Assembly: GCA_018398585.1 (NCBI GenBank)
Contig: JAGTTD010000018.1
Span: 9,989,501 to 10,053,500, forward strand
Origin: Simmondsia chinensis
Taxonomy: Eukaryota; Streptophyta; Magnoliopsida; Caryophyllales; Simmondsiaceae
Direction: 5' to 3'
Length of the DNA stretch: 64,000 bases
Below, one piece after another: positions 45,207-55,340 of the stretch. The notes beneath the pieces are model-generated. The model worked only from the letters and a program-made list of their open reading frames with translations, was not told the DNA's origin and made no database searches. Numbering within the stretch: position 1 is the first letter of the stretch; each line of letters starts with the position of its first letter. The position numbers were made by a program, and so were the translations under genes.

Positions 45207-45531
45207 TGATGTAGTACGATCAAAGCGTGTCGGGAAATACTACATGAGAAGAATTTATGATTAATTAGGAGTCTTTTTATTTAGTTTTTATTCTCTTTTA
45301 GTTTTAAATTCAGATTGTTCAAAGTTTATTTAGTTTAGAGTTTCTAATTAGAACAGAATTTTAATTTTTTTATCCTAGTTAGATTAGGATTATACTTCTT
45401 TGTTTCTGGTTAAGGTTTCAATTCTATAAATAGGACCCTAATGTACTTTATGGAGGATCTTTGAATGAAATAAAATCAAAAACTGTGAGAGTTGAGTTAG
45501 AAGTTTTTAGTTTTCCCTTTGTGCTACATCA
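45207..45531 (+). repeat. 5' LTR, 325 bp, of the GAAGG-flanked gypsy element
   Basis: Contains a TATA-like box tctataaatagg near 45424-45435 followed by the likely transcribed region. Ends gtgctacatca at the primer site. Confidence 0.88.
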
Positions 45532-46181
45532 ATTTTAGTATGAGAGCAAATATCGATCCAGTTTCATATATTCTTTCAAAGAAAAAAGAAGAGAGAAAAA
45601 GGAAACCCTAGCTGCGTTGCATTGTTCGAAAGAGCCTCTCACCCTCCGACTTCCCCCTCCCCTTCCCCTCTCCATTGCCAACGGCCAAAACCCAGAAACG
45701 ACCCGCTGCCGCTGACCACCAGAAACGACCCACCACCTTTCGAAACCCTAACCAGGGTCGCTGTTGAAGGTCATTCTGCGTTCGATCTCGAGAGCGTCTA
45801 GTCTTCGAGCCTCCATTGGAGTCGCCACGGTCGTCGGACGTCGCACCTCACCTCCGTCACGGTTTACAGTAAGGATTGTCTGGGACTAGGGTTTGCTTGC
45901 AAAATAAGAAACAACAGAACGCTCTAATACTTGGGAAAAGCTATGTTCTTCTTACATTGAATGATCTTTTACTAATTTTTGTGTGAGCGATTCACTAATT
46001 TCACTGAGGCATCTATATTAAAAAAATTTTTCCCCTTCCGTTTGCTATCCTTTTCGTGTGACCTAAATTAATAACCAACATTAAACATCTGTTGTCCTAC
46101 TTGAAAGTTCAAATTGCTAGTTTATTTTCTAATAAATACTTGTGGTAATTTTATTAACCTCGGTACTTATAGCACTTACCC

Positions 46182-46470
46182 ATGGGCCCGTCTAGGAATC
46201 ATGATAAACAAATTGAGTCTGCATTACATGAAAGGTCTACGTCTCCTAATGACTTTCATGAACTTAAACAAAGCTTGTCCACACTAAGAGAAACTGTTGA
46301 ACATCATGAATCTGAAAACGCTCGCACTAGAGCACAAATCAGTGAGATTCTTACCTTGCTGTGTAAGAATAAAAATCTATTGAATAATAATGATGATGAG
46401 CCCCAAAACGAGAATTCCACTTCTCTCAGTCTTTCAAGTCTACACATGGTCAATTTGTTTTGTCCAACCT
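46182..46470 (+). pseudogene. Short gag remnant of the gypsy element
   Basis: The ATG at 46182 opens 96 codons: MGPSRNHDKQIESALHERS, then a heptad-like helix LRETVEHHESENARTRAQIS and an Asn/Glu/Ser-rich stretch. This resembles the N-terminal coiled coil of some gypsy gags. The rest of gag, including a zinc knuckle, and the protease are missing; the inverted segment lies there instead. Confidence 0.6.
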
Positions 46471-46486
46471 AGGTCCGGGTAACTCC

Positions 46487-46890
46487 TCAAATTCTCACTA
46501 TCCTAGGAATAACCCTAGACCTGAGACTATCAGAAAAATTATCCAGGATAACGAACTTAACATGTTGAACATGCTCTACATCAACCTTGAGACAATCAAC
46601 TTGTATAGGCTTCTCTTCGTGTCCTTCATTGTTGAACTCAACTGCTATATGAGGGAGTTCTTCATCCATTGCTTCTTCTTCAATCTTCGATTCGTCTTGC
46701 TCAACTTCATCATATACCTCATCAATGTAGTCATCATTATCTTCAATGTTAACAATTTATTGAGCCTTCCCTTCACTATTTATTTCTTCTTCAGTCTTGC
46801 TTCTACAATACTATCAATAGTAACAAGCTTTGATTGACTTCCATCTTTGTTTTTTGCTTCTACAGTACTATCAATAGTAATAAGCTTTGG
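46487..46890 (-). other. Inverted captured segment inside the gypsy element
   Basis: On the minus strand it encodes ELPHIAVEFNNEGHEEKPIQ and VQHVKFVILDNFSDS. These match ELPRIAIEFYNDGHEGMPIQ and VRHVDFVILENFLTS encoded on the plus strand at 50220-50365. Upstream nucleotides (gaagataatgatgac, gatagtactgta) also match 45150-45200 and 50135-50170. So the element carries, in reverse, a relative of the very sequence into which it inserted. The family and role of the encoded segment are unknown to me. Confidence 0.8.
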
Positions 46891-46939
46891 TTGACTTTCA
46901 TTGACCTTCTGCACTATAGGATAAACCAATAGAGCATGC

Positions 46940-47640
46940 TCGGCTCAGTTGACAAGTTGAGAGTTTGATTATTAAAGGTTTTGTGTGACATAACATGAGT
47001 CCTTGTGCAATTCCAGCACTTCTTACGCCTAAGAAAGATGGTTCGATGAGGATGTGTGTTGATAGTTGAGCCATCACGAAAATTACCGTCAAATATCGCT
47101 TTCCTATCCCTAGACTTGAGGACATGCTTGACCTTTTAGCTGGTTCGTGTTGGTTTTCGAAACTTGATTTAAGGATTGGGTACCATGAGGTTCTTATCAG
47201 GCCAGGAGATGAATGGAAAACTGCTTTTAAGACTCAAAATGGTCTATTTGAATGGTTGGTCATGCCTTTTGGATTATCAAATGCCCCTAGCACTTTCATG
47301 CAACTCATGACACATACTTTAAGATCCTTTATTGGAAAGTTTCTCGTGGTGTATTTTGATGACATGCGGTCTTTAGCAAATCCCATGAGGACCACCTTTA
47401 TCACCTTCACCTTCTATTTACTGCACTTAGGGAAGCCAAGCTTTATGCTAAACTTAAGTAAGTGTATTTTCTTACAACAAGAAGTCCTATTCCTAGGTTT
47501 CAGTGTTTCCTCTCGTGGTATTTCTGCTAATCTTGAAAAGGTTAAAGCGATTAAGGAGTGGCTTGAACCTAAGACAATTTTCGAGATTAGAAGTTTTCAT
47601 GGCTTAGCTTCTTGTTATAGGAAGTTTATCTAAAATTTTA
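46940..47640 (+). pseudogene. Gypsy reverse transcriptase
   Basis: Encodes (partly in shifted frames) PALLTPKKDGSMRMCVDS, then from 47124 an open stretch with [38 protein letters not shown] and the catalytic VVYFDDM box (about 47347-47367), both Asp kept. A frameshift or small loss right after the box removes the usual 'ILIYS' segment. [20 protein letters not shown] and a stop at 47631 follow. It is a recently broken RT. Confidence 0.88.
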
Positions 47641-48150
47641 GTTGTATTATGGCTCCCATCACAGGTTGCCTTAAGAAAGGTGACCATAAATGGACTCGTG
47701 CTGCTACTAAGACTTTTGAGGAAATTAAGCAAAAGATGTCTAGTGCCCCACTCCTTTGGCACCCTGTTTTTATTAAGTATTTGAGGTTTCCTATGATGCT
47801 TTTGGGGTTGGAATTGGGGGTGTGTTGAGTCAAGAAGGACATCTCATTGCCTTTTTTAGTGAGAAATTGAATGAATCTAGGCAAAGCGATACGACACCTA
47901 CAAGAAAGAATTTTATGCGGTGGTTTAATTTCTTTATCATTGGAGATATTATTTATTGCCTAGGGACTTTTTCTTGTTTATTGATCATTTGTCTCTGAAG
48001 TTTCTTATATCCCAACCTAAGTTAAACCCTAAGGATGCGCGTTGGATTGAGTTGATCAATGAGTACTCATTTGTCCTTAGGCATAAATCTGAAGAAGAAA
48101 ATAGAGTAGCTGATGCACTTAGTTGTGTAGTAGCCTTACTTCATGTGATG
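47641..48150 (+). pseudogene. Gypsy RNase H remnant
   Basis: After the stop at 47631 the frame continues with NFSCIMAPITGCLKKG, then shifts. 47956-48130 encodes FLFIDHLSLKFLISQPKLNP, WIELINEYSF and the terminal ADALSC (usually ADALSR). The central catalytic part is scrambled by indels. Confidence 0.75.
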
Positions 48151-48299
48151 AAGGCAGAAGTCCGAGGTTTTGAGAAAATGAAAGATGAGTACCCTTCTTG
48201 CCCTGATTTTGGTGTCATATTTACTGAGATCATGGATATCGAGACCATGTTGATTTCGTCATTCATGAAGGTTATTTGTTTCGGGGATCTAGACTTTGC

Positions 48300-49000
48300 A
48301 TTCCCCACACTTCATTTTAGGAGTTCCTTATTTGGGAGATGCATGTTGGCGGGCTAGGTGGTCATCTAGGAAAAGAGAAAACCATCTCCCTCATTTTTGA
48401 GAAATTTTATTGGCCTTCACTTAAGCGAGATTGTGCTAAGATTGTGTCTCAATATCATACATGTCAGTTGGTTAAGGTGAGAAAACATAATACCGGCCTT
48501 TATGCCCCACTTCCTATTCCTCACAAGCCTTGGCAAATATGTCTAGGGTTACCTAAGACATCTGGTGGTCATAATTCGATTCTAGTAGTGGTCGATATGT
48601 TCTCTAAAATGGCTCACTTTATACCATGTACTAGGACTACCTATGCCTGCCATGTTGCTAAATATGTCTTTCATGAAGTCGTTAAATTGCATGGGCTTCC
48701 CGCATGTATTGTGTATGATCGTGATGTTAAGTTCATTAGCCATTTTTGGAGGACACTATGGAGAATTTGTTGTACAAACTTGAAACTTTCTGCAGCTTTT
48801 CACCCACAAACTGATGGACAGACCGAGGTTGTTAACCTTAGTCAAGAGGACTTAGATTTGTCATCGGTGATAGACCGAGCAATTGGGATTTCAATTTGCC
48901 TTTAGTTGGATTTGCGTACAATAATTCAGTAAGTCGCATTATTGATAAAAGTCCTTTCGGAATTGTGAATGGTTATAAGCCTCGTAACCTGTTGGCTTGG
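48300..49000 (+). pseudogene. Gypsy integrase remnant
   Basis: Encodes GGHLGKEKTISLIFEKFYWP and CQLVKVRKHNTGLYAPLPIP, then PWQICLGLPKTSGGHNSILV: the segment with the first catalytic Asp (a MDF motif) is deleted. VYDRDVKFISHFW keeps the second Asp, and AAFHPQTDGQTEVVN keeps the Glu. A frame change near 48900 leads to the C-terminal part. Confidence 0.85.
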
Positions 49001-49079
49001 TTCCCCGGCCCCCTTCCTCTTATGTGTCTCTTCCCGATGAGCTTTTTGCTCAACATATTCGTGACTTACATATCAAGGT

Positions 49080-49593
49080 GAGAAAAAAAATTGCTACATG
49101 TAATATTAAATATAAACTCGCGGCTGATGTTCATCCTAAGGCCAAGGATTTTAATGTAGGTGATCACGTTGTGGCTCGTATTCACTCGGATCGTTTGCCC
49201 AAAAATTCTTTCAAGAAACTTCATGCATGTGGTTTTGGGCCTTTTTGAATTTCTAAGAAACTTGGACCTAATGCTTCTGTTTTTGGAATTACTTGATCAC
49301 ATGAATACTAGTCCAATTTTCAATGTAGAAGACTTAACCCTTTGTCACGGTATTATCGAGCGGCTTGTTGTTCATCTCATGCCATTGCAGGTAGCCCAAA
49401 GCCAAAGGTTCCAATTTTGAAACCTTGAGACGTGATTAGTGATGTATTGATTGATGAGGTCGTGCGCACATTTGGTGGTGGCACTCATCGTTTCCTTGTC
49501 CAATGGAAAGGTCGCCCTGCTAGTGAAGCTACTTGGATAACTAAGGAAGAGTTTCAATCATTGGATGCTGATCTACTTGATGATTATTTGTAA
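49080..49593 (+). pseudogene. Integrase C terminus and chromodomain-like end
   Basis: ADVHPKAKDFNVGDHVVARI and LPKNSFKKLHACGFGPF mark the integrase C terminus. The terminal stretch about 49480-49590 reads RFLVQWKGRPASEATWITKE followed by LLDDYL and a stop, a chromodomain-type ending for this gypsy group. The purine tract follows within 25 bp. Confidence 0.82.
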
Positions 49594-49625
49594 ACAAACT
49601 CGAGTCCTTCTCAATTGTGGGGGAA

Positions 49626-50120
49626 TGATGTAATACGATTGAAGCGTTTCAGGAAGTACTATACAAGAAGAATTTATGATCTATTAGAATTTTTATTTAA
49701 TTTTTATTCTCTTTTAGTTTTAAATTAAAATTGGTTAAAGTTTATTTTAGTTTAGAGTTTCTAATTAGAATAGAATTTAATTTATTTAACCTAGTTAGAT
49801 TAGAATTATACTTTTTTATCTTTTCTGGTTCAAGGTTCCTACTCTATAAATAGAATTATACTTCTTTATCTTTTCAGGTTGGGGTTCCTCGGACACAGCA
49901 TATGCAGGAGTCCTTGAGGCACTGGGTTTGTTGTTGTTGTTGTCGTTGTAGTTCAAAACTGTTTTCCAAATTTGTGAAAGAATAGGAAAAACTGGAAAAC
50001 TGTTTTCCAAGTTCTCCAATTGGAAAACTGGACTGTTGAACGCCTTTTCCAATTTTCCAAGAAAAAATTAGAAAATTCTTTATTATCAAACATGCTCTTG
50101 GTTTTCCTTGTGCTACATCA
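49626..50120 (+). repeat. 3' LTR, 495 bp, enlarged by insertions
   Basis: Collinear with the 5' LTR to about 49850, then differs: a ~50-bp tandem duplication (agaattatactt-tttatctt at 49801 and 49852), a short RTE/SINE tail ending in (TTG)n (about 49880-49950), and about 145 bp with repeated 'aaaactgttttccaa' words. The normal LTR end resumes near 50096. Confidence 0.85.
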
Positions 50121-50125
50121 GAAGG

Positions 50126-50845
50126 TCTAACTAATAGTTAACATTAAAGATAATGACAACAACATTGATGAGGTATCTATTGAAGTAGAGCCAAAAGAGT
50201 GGAAGATTGAAAAAGAAGCAAGGCATGAACTACCCCGAATAGCAATTGAGTTCTACAATGATGGACATGAAGGGATGCCTATTCAAGCTGATATTATCAA
50301 GGTCATTGACGAACATGTTCGACATGTAGATTTTGTTATCTTGGAGAATTTTTTGACAAGCCGCTTGAATTTCATTCAACGGTTTTCTTCAGATGTGACC
50401 AAACGCTTTTTGTCAACTTGAGATTGAGACCTATGATTCAATCTCTCATTCTCTACTTCCACTAAACATGAGGACGAGTTTTCGTGCAATTTAAAATGTG
50501 GGATTTGTGAGGATATTTGGATAAGATAGAGTTTTAGTATAATTGTGATTTTAAATTCCCTATGTATTAGTTTATCTTTAAGGATTTTATTTACCTTAGG
50601 TTATATTTCGATTATTCAGGATTATGTTGTGTTTCTAATTAAATTAGGATTATATTTCTCAAGATTTCAATTATCTTTATTTCATAGTTAGGTTAGATTT
50701 AGACTTCTCTACTTTTTCAGATTTAGGGTACCTACATTATAAATAGGGCCCTTGTTCATGAAAGTATCTTTTAATTGAATGAATCCAAGAGTTCATCAGT
50801 TGATTTAGATATGAGTTTAATTTCTTTTTTTTGGTGCTACATCAT
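50126..50845 (+). mobile_element. Older gypsy-related remnant, right part with 3' LTR
   Basis: 50126-50420 carries the ELPRIAIEFYNDGHE coding segment and a stop. A purine-rich stretch aaaatgtgggatttg (about 50493-50507) leads into an LTR-like sequence ending gtgctacatca at 50845. It has a TATA-like attataaataggg near 50740. Its end matches the end of the nested element's LTR, so the two are related families. Confidence 0.7.
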
Positions 50846-50987
50846 GTTGTTTGCCACTTACTTCGATTTATTGTCTAATGTTTCTAACATGTCTTTTTTT
50901 TTTTTTTTTTGTCGTTTTCAAAGTTATGTATTTTTTCGCCCAAAATCAGTGGTGTTTTTGTTTATAATCAATCATCAGTTGTTCCAG

Positions 50988-51153
50988 GTAGTACAGGAAT
51001 AGGCAACGGATGGCCTATTTCCACTGCAGACGAAGCATTCTGTGGTAGATTGGCCAGGGAACTAGCCATAGGAGTTCTGATGGGATGGTCCATCCACTAT
51101 TGTATGTCGGCCATGGTATGAGATACAGAAAGCTGGAAGTCATTCTTACGACT
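50988..51153 (+). CDS. Organellar ribosomal protein bL9, first coding exon (with in-frame stop)
   Basis: After the acceptor ...gttccag, 22 leader bases precede the ATG at 51010. The exon encodes MAYFHCRRSILW, then TAG at 51046-51048, then IGQGTSHRSSDGMVHPLLYV and GHGMRYRKLEVILTT. The last block is the conserved entry to the plant mitochondrial-type bL9 fold; the residues before it act as a targeting sequence. The TAG differs by one base from CAG (Gln), as expected at this place. Downstream, ATG at 51085 (codon 26) is in frame and could restart translation without most of the targeting part. The donor reads GCATGT instead of GTATGT. Either this gene is a fresh pseudogene, or it has a GC donor and a stop caused by sequence error. 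Confidence 0.78.
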
Positions 51154-51238
51154 GCATGTGGACGTGCCAAAAAAAGTACTCTTTTTCTTTGAGGCGGCCA
51201 TTTCAATTGAAACTTGTTGACTTGTTTGATTTATGTAG

Positions 51239-51373
51239 AACATAGACAAACTTGGAAATGCTGGTGAGACAGTGAAGGTGGCACCTGGGTATTTCCGCAA
51301 TTATCTAATGCCAAAGTTACTTGCTGTCCCAAACATTGAGCAGTTAGCCTATTCTGTCAGAGAGCAAAGGAAG
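51239..51373 (+). CDS. Organellar ribosomal protein bL9, second coding exon
   Basis: Acceptor ttatgtag; 45 codons: NIDKLGNAGETVKVAPGYFR, then NYLMPKLLAVPNIEQLAYSV and REQRK; donor GTCTTT. The GxVVxVxxGYxRNYLxPxxxA signature of bL9 (rRNA-binding N domain) is intact. Phase 0 on both sides matches the neighbouring exons. bL9 sits at the base of the L1 stalk of the large ribosomal subunit and affects decoding fidelity; plant nuclear copies of this type serve an organelle, most likely the mitochondrion. Confidence 0.85.
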
Positions 51374-51498
51374 GTCTTTCTCTCATGCAATAGTTTGCGT
51401 ATTTATGATTTATCATGTCGATACACTGTCTTTGATTATTATCTTTACATGTGTGCATCCAAGAGCATATAATAATGATGGTAAATCTTCATTCTCAG

Positions 51499-51606
51499 AT
51501 TGACCAACCTAAAGAAGATGAAGAAATTAAGGTTGAGAAAGACACCAAGGAAGACAAGATGAAAGAAGATATTGTAGCTGCAAAACGTCTAGACAATGCT
51601 AAATTG
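51499..51606 (+). CDS. Organellar ribosomal protein bL9, third coding exon
   Basis: Acceptor ttctcag; 36 codons rich in Lys/Glu (EDEEIKVEKDTKEDKMKEDI), then AAKRLDNAKL; donor GTATGT. It corresponds to the charged connecting helix of bL9. The expected next exons (C-terminal domain) are not found before the window ends. The third intron is interrupted by a copia element at 51922 and an L1 from 58.7 kb, so they may lie beyond 64 kb or be lost. Confidence 0.8.
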
Positions 51607-51916
51607 GTATGTGTGCTAGTTTTTCTGCCTTTTCTGCAGTATGATCCGTGACCTATTGCTGCTGTCATTTTATGATTCTTTAAGCGAGGGATGCTGGCCT
51701 TTGTTACTTAGAATCGAGTTGGACATGGGGATTACATCTAAAGGTCAAACTTAGCATATGACTAAGAAGGCTTATGGTTTCCATGGATGCTTGTCTTACT
51801 TACCACCATTATCTATCCCTTTTGTTTTGACTTTAGATTGCTAGAAGCTCCACTAATCTTCACAGGAGTCAAGACACCATTTTGCTGATTCATCATCTCA
51901 TGTTGCGAAGTCTTTC
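51607..51916 (+). other. Intron sequence of the bL9 gene before the copia insertion
   Basis: Unique T-rich sequence after the donor at 51607. No repeat was recognised. It continues on the far side of the copia element at 58501-58680. Confidence 0.6.
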
Positions 51917-51921
51917 CTGTT

Positions 51922-52832
51922 TGTTGTAAATGTGAACAGTAACCGCAGCAAATTAATCAAATGCAGTAAAACACGGTTGTAAGTTTGTAGGAAAATAAAC
52001 TAAAAAATACTGCAGCACAAACTACGTAGAAAATACACAAAAAAATATGCAGAAAATATGCAAGTAAATACGAAGAAAAAATACTGTAGAATTATGCAGC
52101 AGAATACTTTCAAAAATACGGTGCAAAGTACACAGTCAAGTTCATTGTAAAATACTGTATAAATGTGCAGTAAATTTCAGCGAAAATTTTTGCAAAATAT
52201 GTAAACATAGCGATCAAATGACACGAAAAATTAAGAGATTGAATACAATACCGAAGACACCGTGTCGTGGGAAGTACCACTGGCCTAAAAGACAATTTTG
52301 CCACTGCTTCGGTGCAAATAGCTGTATTGGCGGCCGTGCTCTAGGATTAACACGGTTCGATCACTGGCGTGCACTCGATAGCAAATACTGCATGGTTTGT
52401 GGCAACCGAAGCCTAAAAACTAGCTACTAACCTTGCAACCGAAGCCTAAAAACCAGCTACTAACCTTGCAACCGAAGCCTAAAAGCCAGCCACGGTATTT
52501 GCTAACATTACGACAGTGGAAACCGGGATTTACTGAACCGACTTTGAACATTACAACAACGAGTTACTTTTGTTGTTTCCGCAAAATAAATATACTCGGT
52601 ATTAAAAGGATGACCCACACCCTCGCCCGAGCACGGCACTGCGGGCGGGCGCCGCGCATGTGGTGTCCGTTCTCTCACCCAAGACTCAATTTAAATAGGA
52701 GGTTTACATATACCCTTATAAACTCAACCAAACTCTTAATTTTTCTATGTGGGATAAAGGGCATTTTGTTATATTAATAATATGGGATGTAACTTTCACA
52801 ATATCTAAGGATAACTTGTATCATTTTTCCAA
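51922..52832 (-). repeat. 3' LTR of the CTGTT copia element, with a 132-bp deletion
   Basis: Lacks the 132 bp present at 57911-58042 of the other LTR. The junction at 52376-52382 reads cgatagcaaat, and the other LTR has atagc at both edges of the extra segment, so the loss used a 5-bp microhomology. It contains three 33-bp tandem units gcaaccgaagcctaaaaact from 52402. Confidence 0.9.
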
Positions 52833-53432
52833 TAATCCCCCACAGTTGATACAAGCGAGAGAGAAAAATAAGAAAGACTGGGCAAAGGGAGTTCAGTTTT
52901 TTAGTGCCGATGTCTCGCAACTTGAATCGTCACCTAGTGTAACCCAAGTTTAGGACCAACATCTTGTAAGGTGACTTTCGTCTTGAACCTTACAAGGGGT
53001 TGTATGATCTTCCACTTAGACACACACTAAACTCCAGATCTTAGCAACTCCTGCAGTTTGGCGCATTTTATCGGCCATGCGCTCGTCCTGGATATTCATA
53101 GGTGCTCTAAAAGGCAAGTCTTAAACCTTCATAGGGAGCGGCCACACTCCCACACCTACATAGGTGGATCCTATCAAGTGTGTGTTACCACACACCACCA
53201 AATACATGGATATGGTTCTATTAAGAGCTAAAGCTCAACCTCACCCCTTGGTAACATACAAACAGTATCCATCAAGTGCAAGCCTTGCTTACACCACCAA
53301 ACATATGGCTATGGACCTGTTTCTGCACTATCACACCATAGGGAGGGACAACATAAAACACAGTGCATTTCTAAAATAAAACTATGACCTTTCACATTAA
53401 ACCTGTTAAAACCAGGTTGGATACATCACAAT

Positions 53433-54188
53433 TTATTCATGTACAAACTTTAATCCTATCTCCCTTGATGTTTCTACAATCATTTTACGACAAAGGCCTT
53501 TTTTCAACGGATCCGCAAGATTCTTTTCTGACTTTACATAGTCCAGTGATATCACTCCACTTTCTAAAAGATCCTTCACGATCTTATGCCTGAGATGAAT
53601 GTGTCTTGTCTTGCAATTATAAACTTTGTTCTTTGCTACAGCAATTGCAGCTTGACTGTCACAGTGAAGTGATACTGATAGAGCTGGAAGCCCCCACAAT
53701 GGCACGTCTCCCGATAAACTTCTTAGCCACTCGGCTTCATGACTTGCTAACTCAAGAGCAATAAACTCAGACTCCATAGTAGACGTAGTAGTACAAGATT
53801 GCTTAGACGATTTTCAGGATAGAGCACCTCTAGCTAGTGTGATCACATATCCACTAGTGGAGTTAATTTCATCATTATCAGACACCCAATTGGCGTCACA
53901 ATATCCTTCTAAAAGAGCGGGAAACCTACTATAGTGAAGTCCCCAATCCATAGTTCCTTTTAAATATTTAAACCTTTTTAATGCATTCCAATGCTCTTGA
54001 TTAGGATTATGTGTGTATGTACTGAGTCTACTCACAGCATATGCAATATCAGGTCTAGTACAGTTCATCAAAAACATAACACTGCCAATTATTTTAGCAT
54101 ACTCAGTTTGGCACATAGGATTACCTTTATGTTTTATTAGATGTACACTAGGATTATAGGGTGTTCTTACAGTATCAGCATTAAACAT
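53433..54188 (-). pseudogene. Copia RNase H
   Basis: Minus-strand 54188-53814 encodes [20 protein letters not shown] and [20 protein letters not shown]. After one stop/frame break, 53777-53433 encodes MESEFIALELASHEAEWLRS, HCDSQAAIAVAKN and RHIHLRHKIVKDLLESG. The acidic catalytic positions (YCDAN, MESEF, HCDSQ) are kept. One TGA separates the halves. Confidence 0.88.
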
Positions 54189-54209
54189 GTCAAACTTTCT
54201 GAGTATCTT

Positions 54210-54869
54210 CTAAACATAGTGAGACTGATTCAGGCTTATACCTTCGGGAGTTTTCACAATTTTTACTCCTAGAATCACGACTGCCTCACCCATATCTTTC
54301 ATATCAAATTTAGAGTATAGAAAGTTTTTCATTTCATTAACGACATTCAAGTTTGTGCCAAATATCAACATATCATCAACATATAGACATATTATTACGC
54401 AACCATTTGAATTAGTCTTAATATACACACAAGAGTCTCCATTATTTACATGGAAATTGTTAGCTACTAGCTTGCTATTAAATTTCTCATGCCATTGTTT
54501 AGGCTCGTGTTTGAGACCATATAGAGATTTTATAAGTTTACAAACTTTCTTTTCATTACCAGGGACGACGAAACCCTCAGGTTGTTCCATATAAATCTCT
54601 ACGTCTAGGTCACCATTAAGAAAAGCGGTTTTAACATCCATTTGATGTATTACCAAATCATAAACAGATGTAAGGGCAATTAAGGTTCTAATTGTGGCTA
54701 TTTTAGCGATGGGCGAATAAGTATCGAAATAATCTAACCCCTTTTTTTGGGTGTAACCTTTAGCCACTAACCTTGCCTTAAACTTATCTATTGACCCATT
54801 AGCCTTCATTTTTCTTCTAAAGACCCACTTACAACCTATTGGTTTACAACCTCTTGGAAGGTCTACCAA
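54210..54869 (-). pseudogene. Copia reverse transcriptase, open frame
   Basis: 219 open codons: CKWVFRRKMKANGSIDKFKA, LVAKGYTQKKGLDYFDTYSP, the MDVKTAFLNGDL motif, KSLYGLKHEPKQWHEKF, and the catalytic LYVDDMLIFG at about residues 164-173. All key positions are present, so the domain could fold. It is called a pseudogene because the polyprotein is broken upstream and downstream. The part before residue 1 (54870-55270) continues in another frame with the integrase-RT linker RRSKRVRKETNFGPDYV. Confidence 0.9.
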
Positions 54870-55340
54870 TTCTCATGTGTGATTGCTTAAAATTGATTCT
54901 AGTTCGCTATTAATCGCCTCTTTCCAAAAGGTAGAGTCAACTAATCTAATAGCCTCATCGTAGGTTTTAGGGTCTTCTTCTAACATATAGACACTTACTA
55001 TTTCTTCATTTATGAAGTTATTTTATGTTAGGAAAGTAGTAACATAATCGGGCCCAAAGTTAGTTTCTTTCCTAACTCTTTTACTCCTTCTAATTTCAGA
55101 AGTGTCTATATCGTTGGTATGATCATGGTTAATAGTCATTTTATGAGAACGCAAACTAGATGGTTGTGCATCATTAGATTTCAAAGGGAATATATGTTTA
55201 AAGAATTCAGCACCTCTAGACTCAATGATACTACCACATGCATATGAATTATTAAACTCTTTAATCAAAAAACGATAAGCGGCACTATGATAAGCATACC
55301 CAATAAAAATAGAATCAACAGTCTTAGGTCCAATTTTACT

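Larger units (their letters stand above)
45207..50120 (+). mobile_element. Ty3/gypsy element with perfect TSD GAAGG
   Basis: 5' LTR 45207-45531 and 3' LTR 49626-50120, both TGATGTA...CTACATCA; flanks GAAGG at 45202-45206 and 50121-50125. The degenerate primer site (ATTTTAGTATGAGAGC, 45532-45547) and the purine tract tgtgggggaa (49616-49625) are present. The internal region has a short gag, an inverted foreign-looking segment, then RT, RNase H, integrase and a chromodomain-like end. Frame breaks make it inactive, though RT and integrase motifs are well preserved. Confidence 0.92.
35306..50987 (+). other. Putative 15.7 kb leader intron of the bL9 gene, filled with transposons
   Basis: Donor GTGAGG at 35306; acceptor ...cagttgttccag at 50987. 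Non-transposon sequence is left only at 35306-35725 and 50846-50987 plus the duplicated piece around 36430-36656 and 37187-37271. The rest is a TRIM, a hAT-like MITE, two gypsy elements, a deleted gypsy and an older gypsy remnant. Plant ribosomal-protein genes often have a leader intron, which supports the model. Confidence 0.5.
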
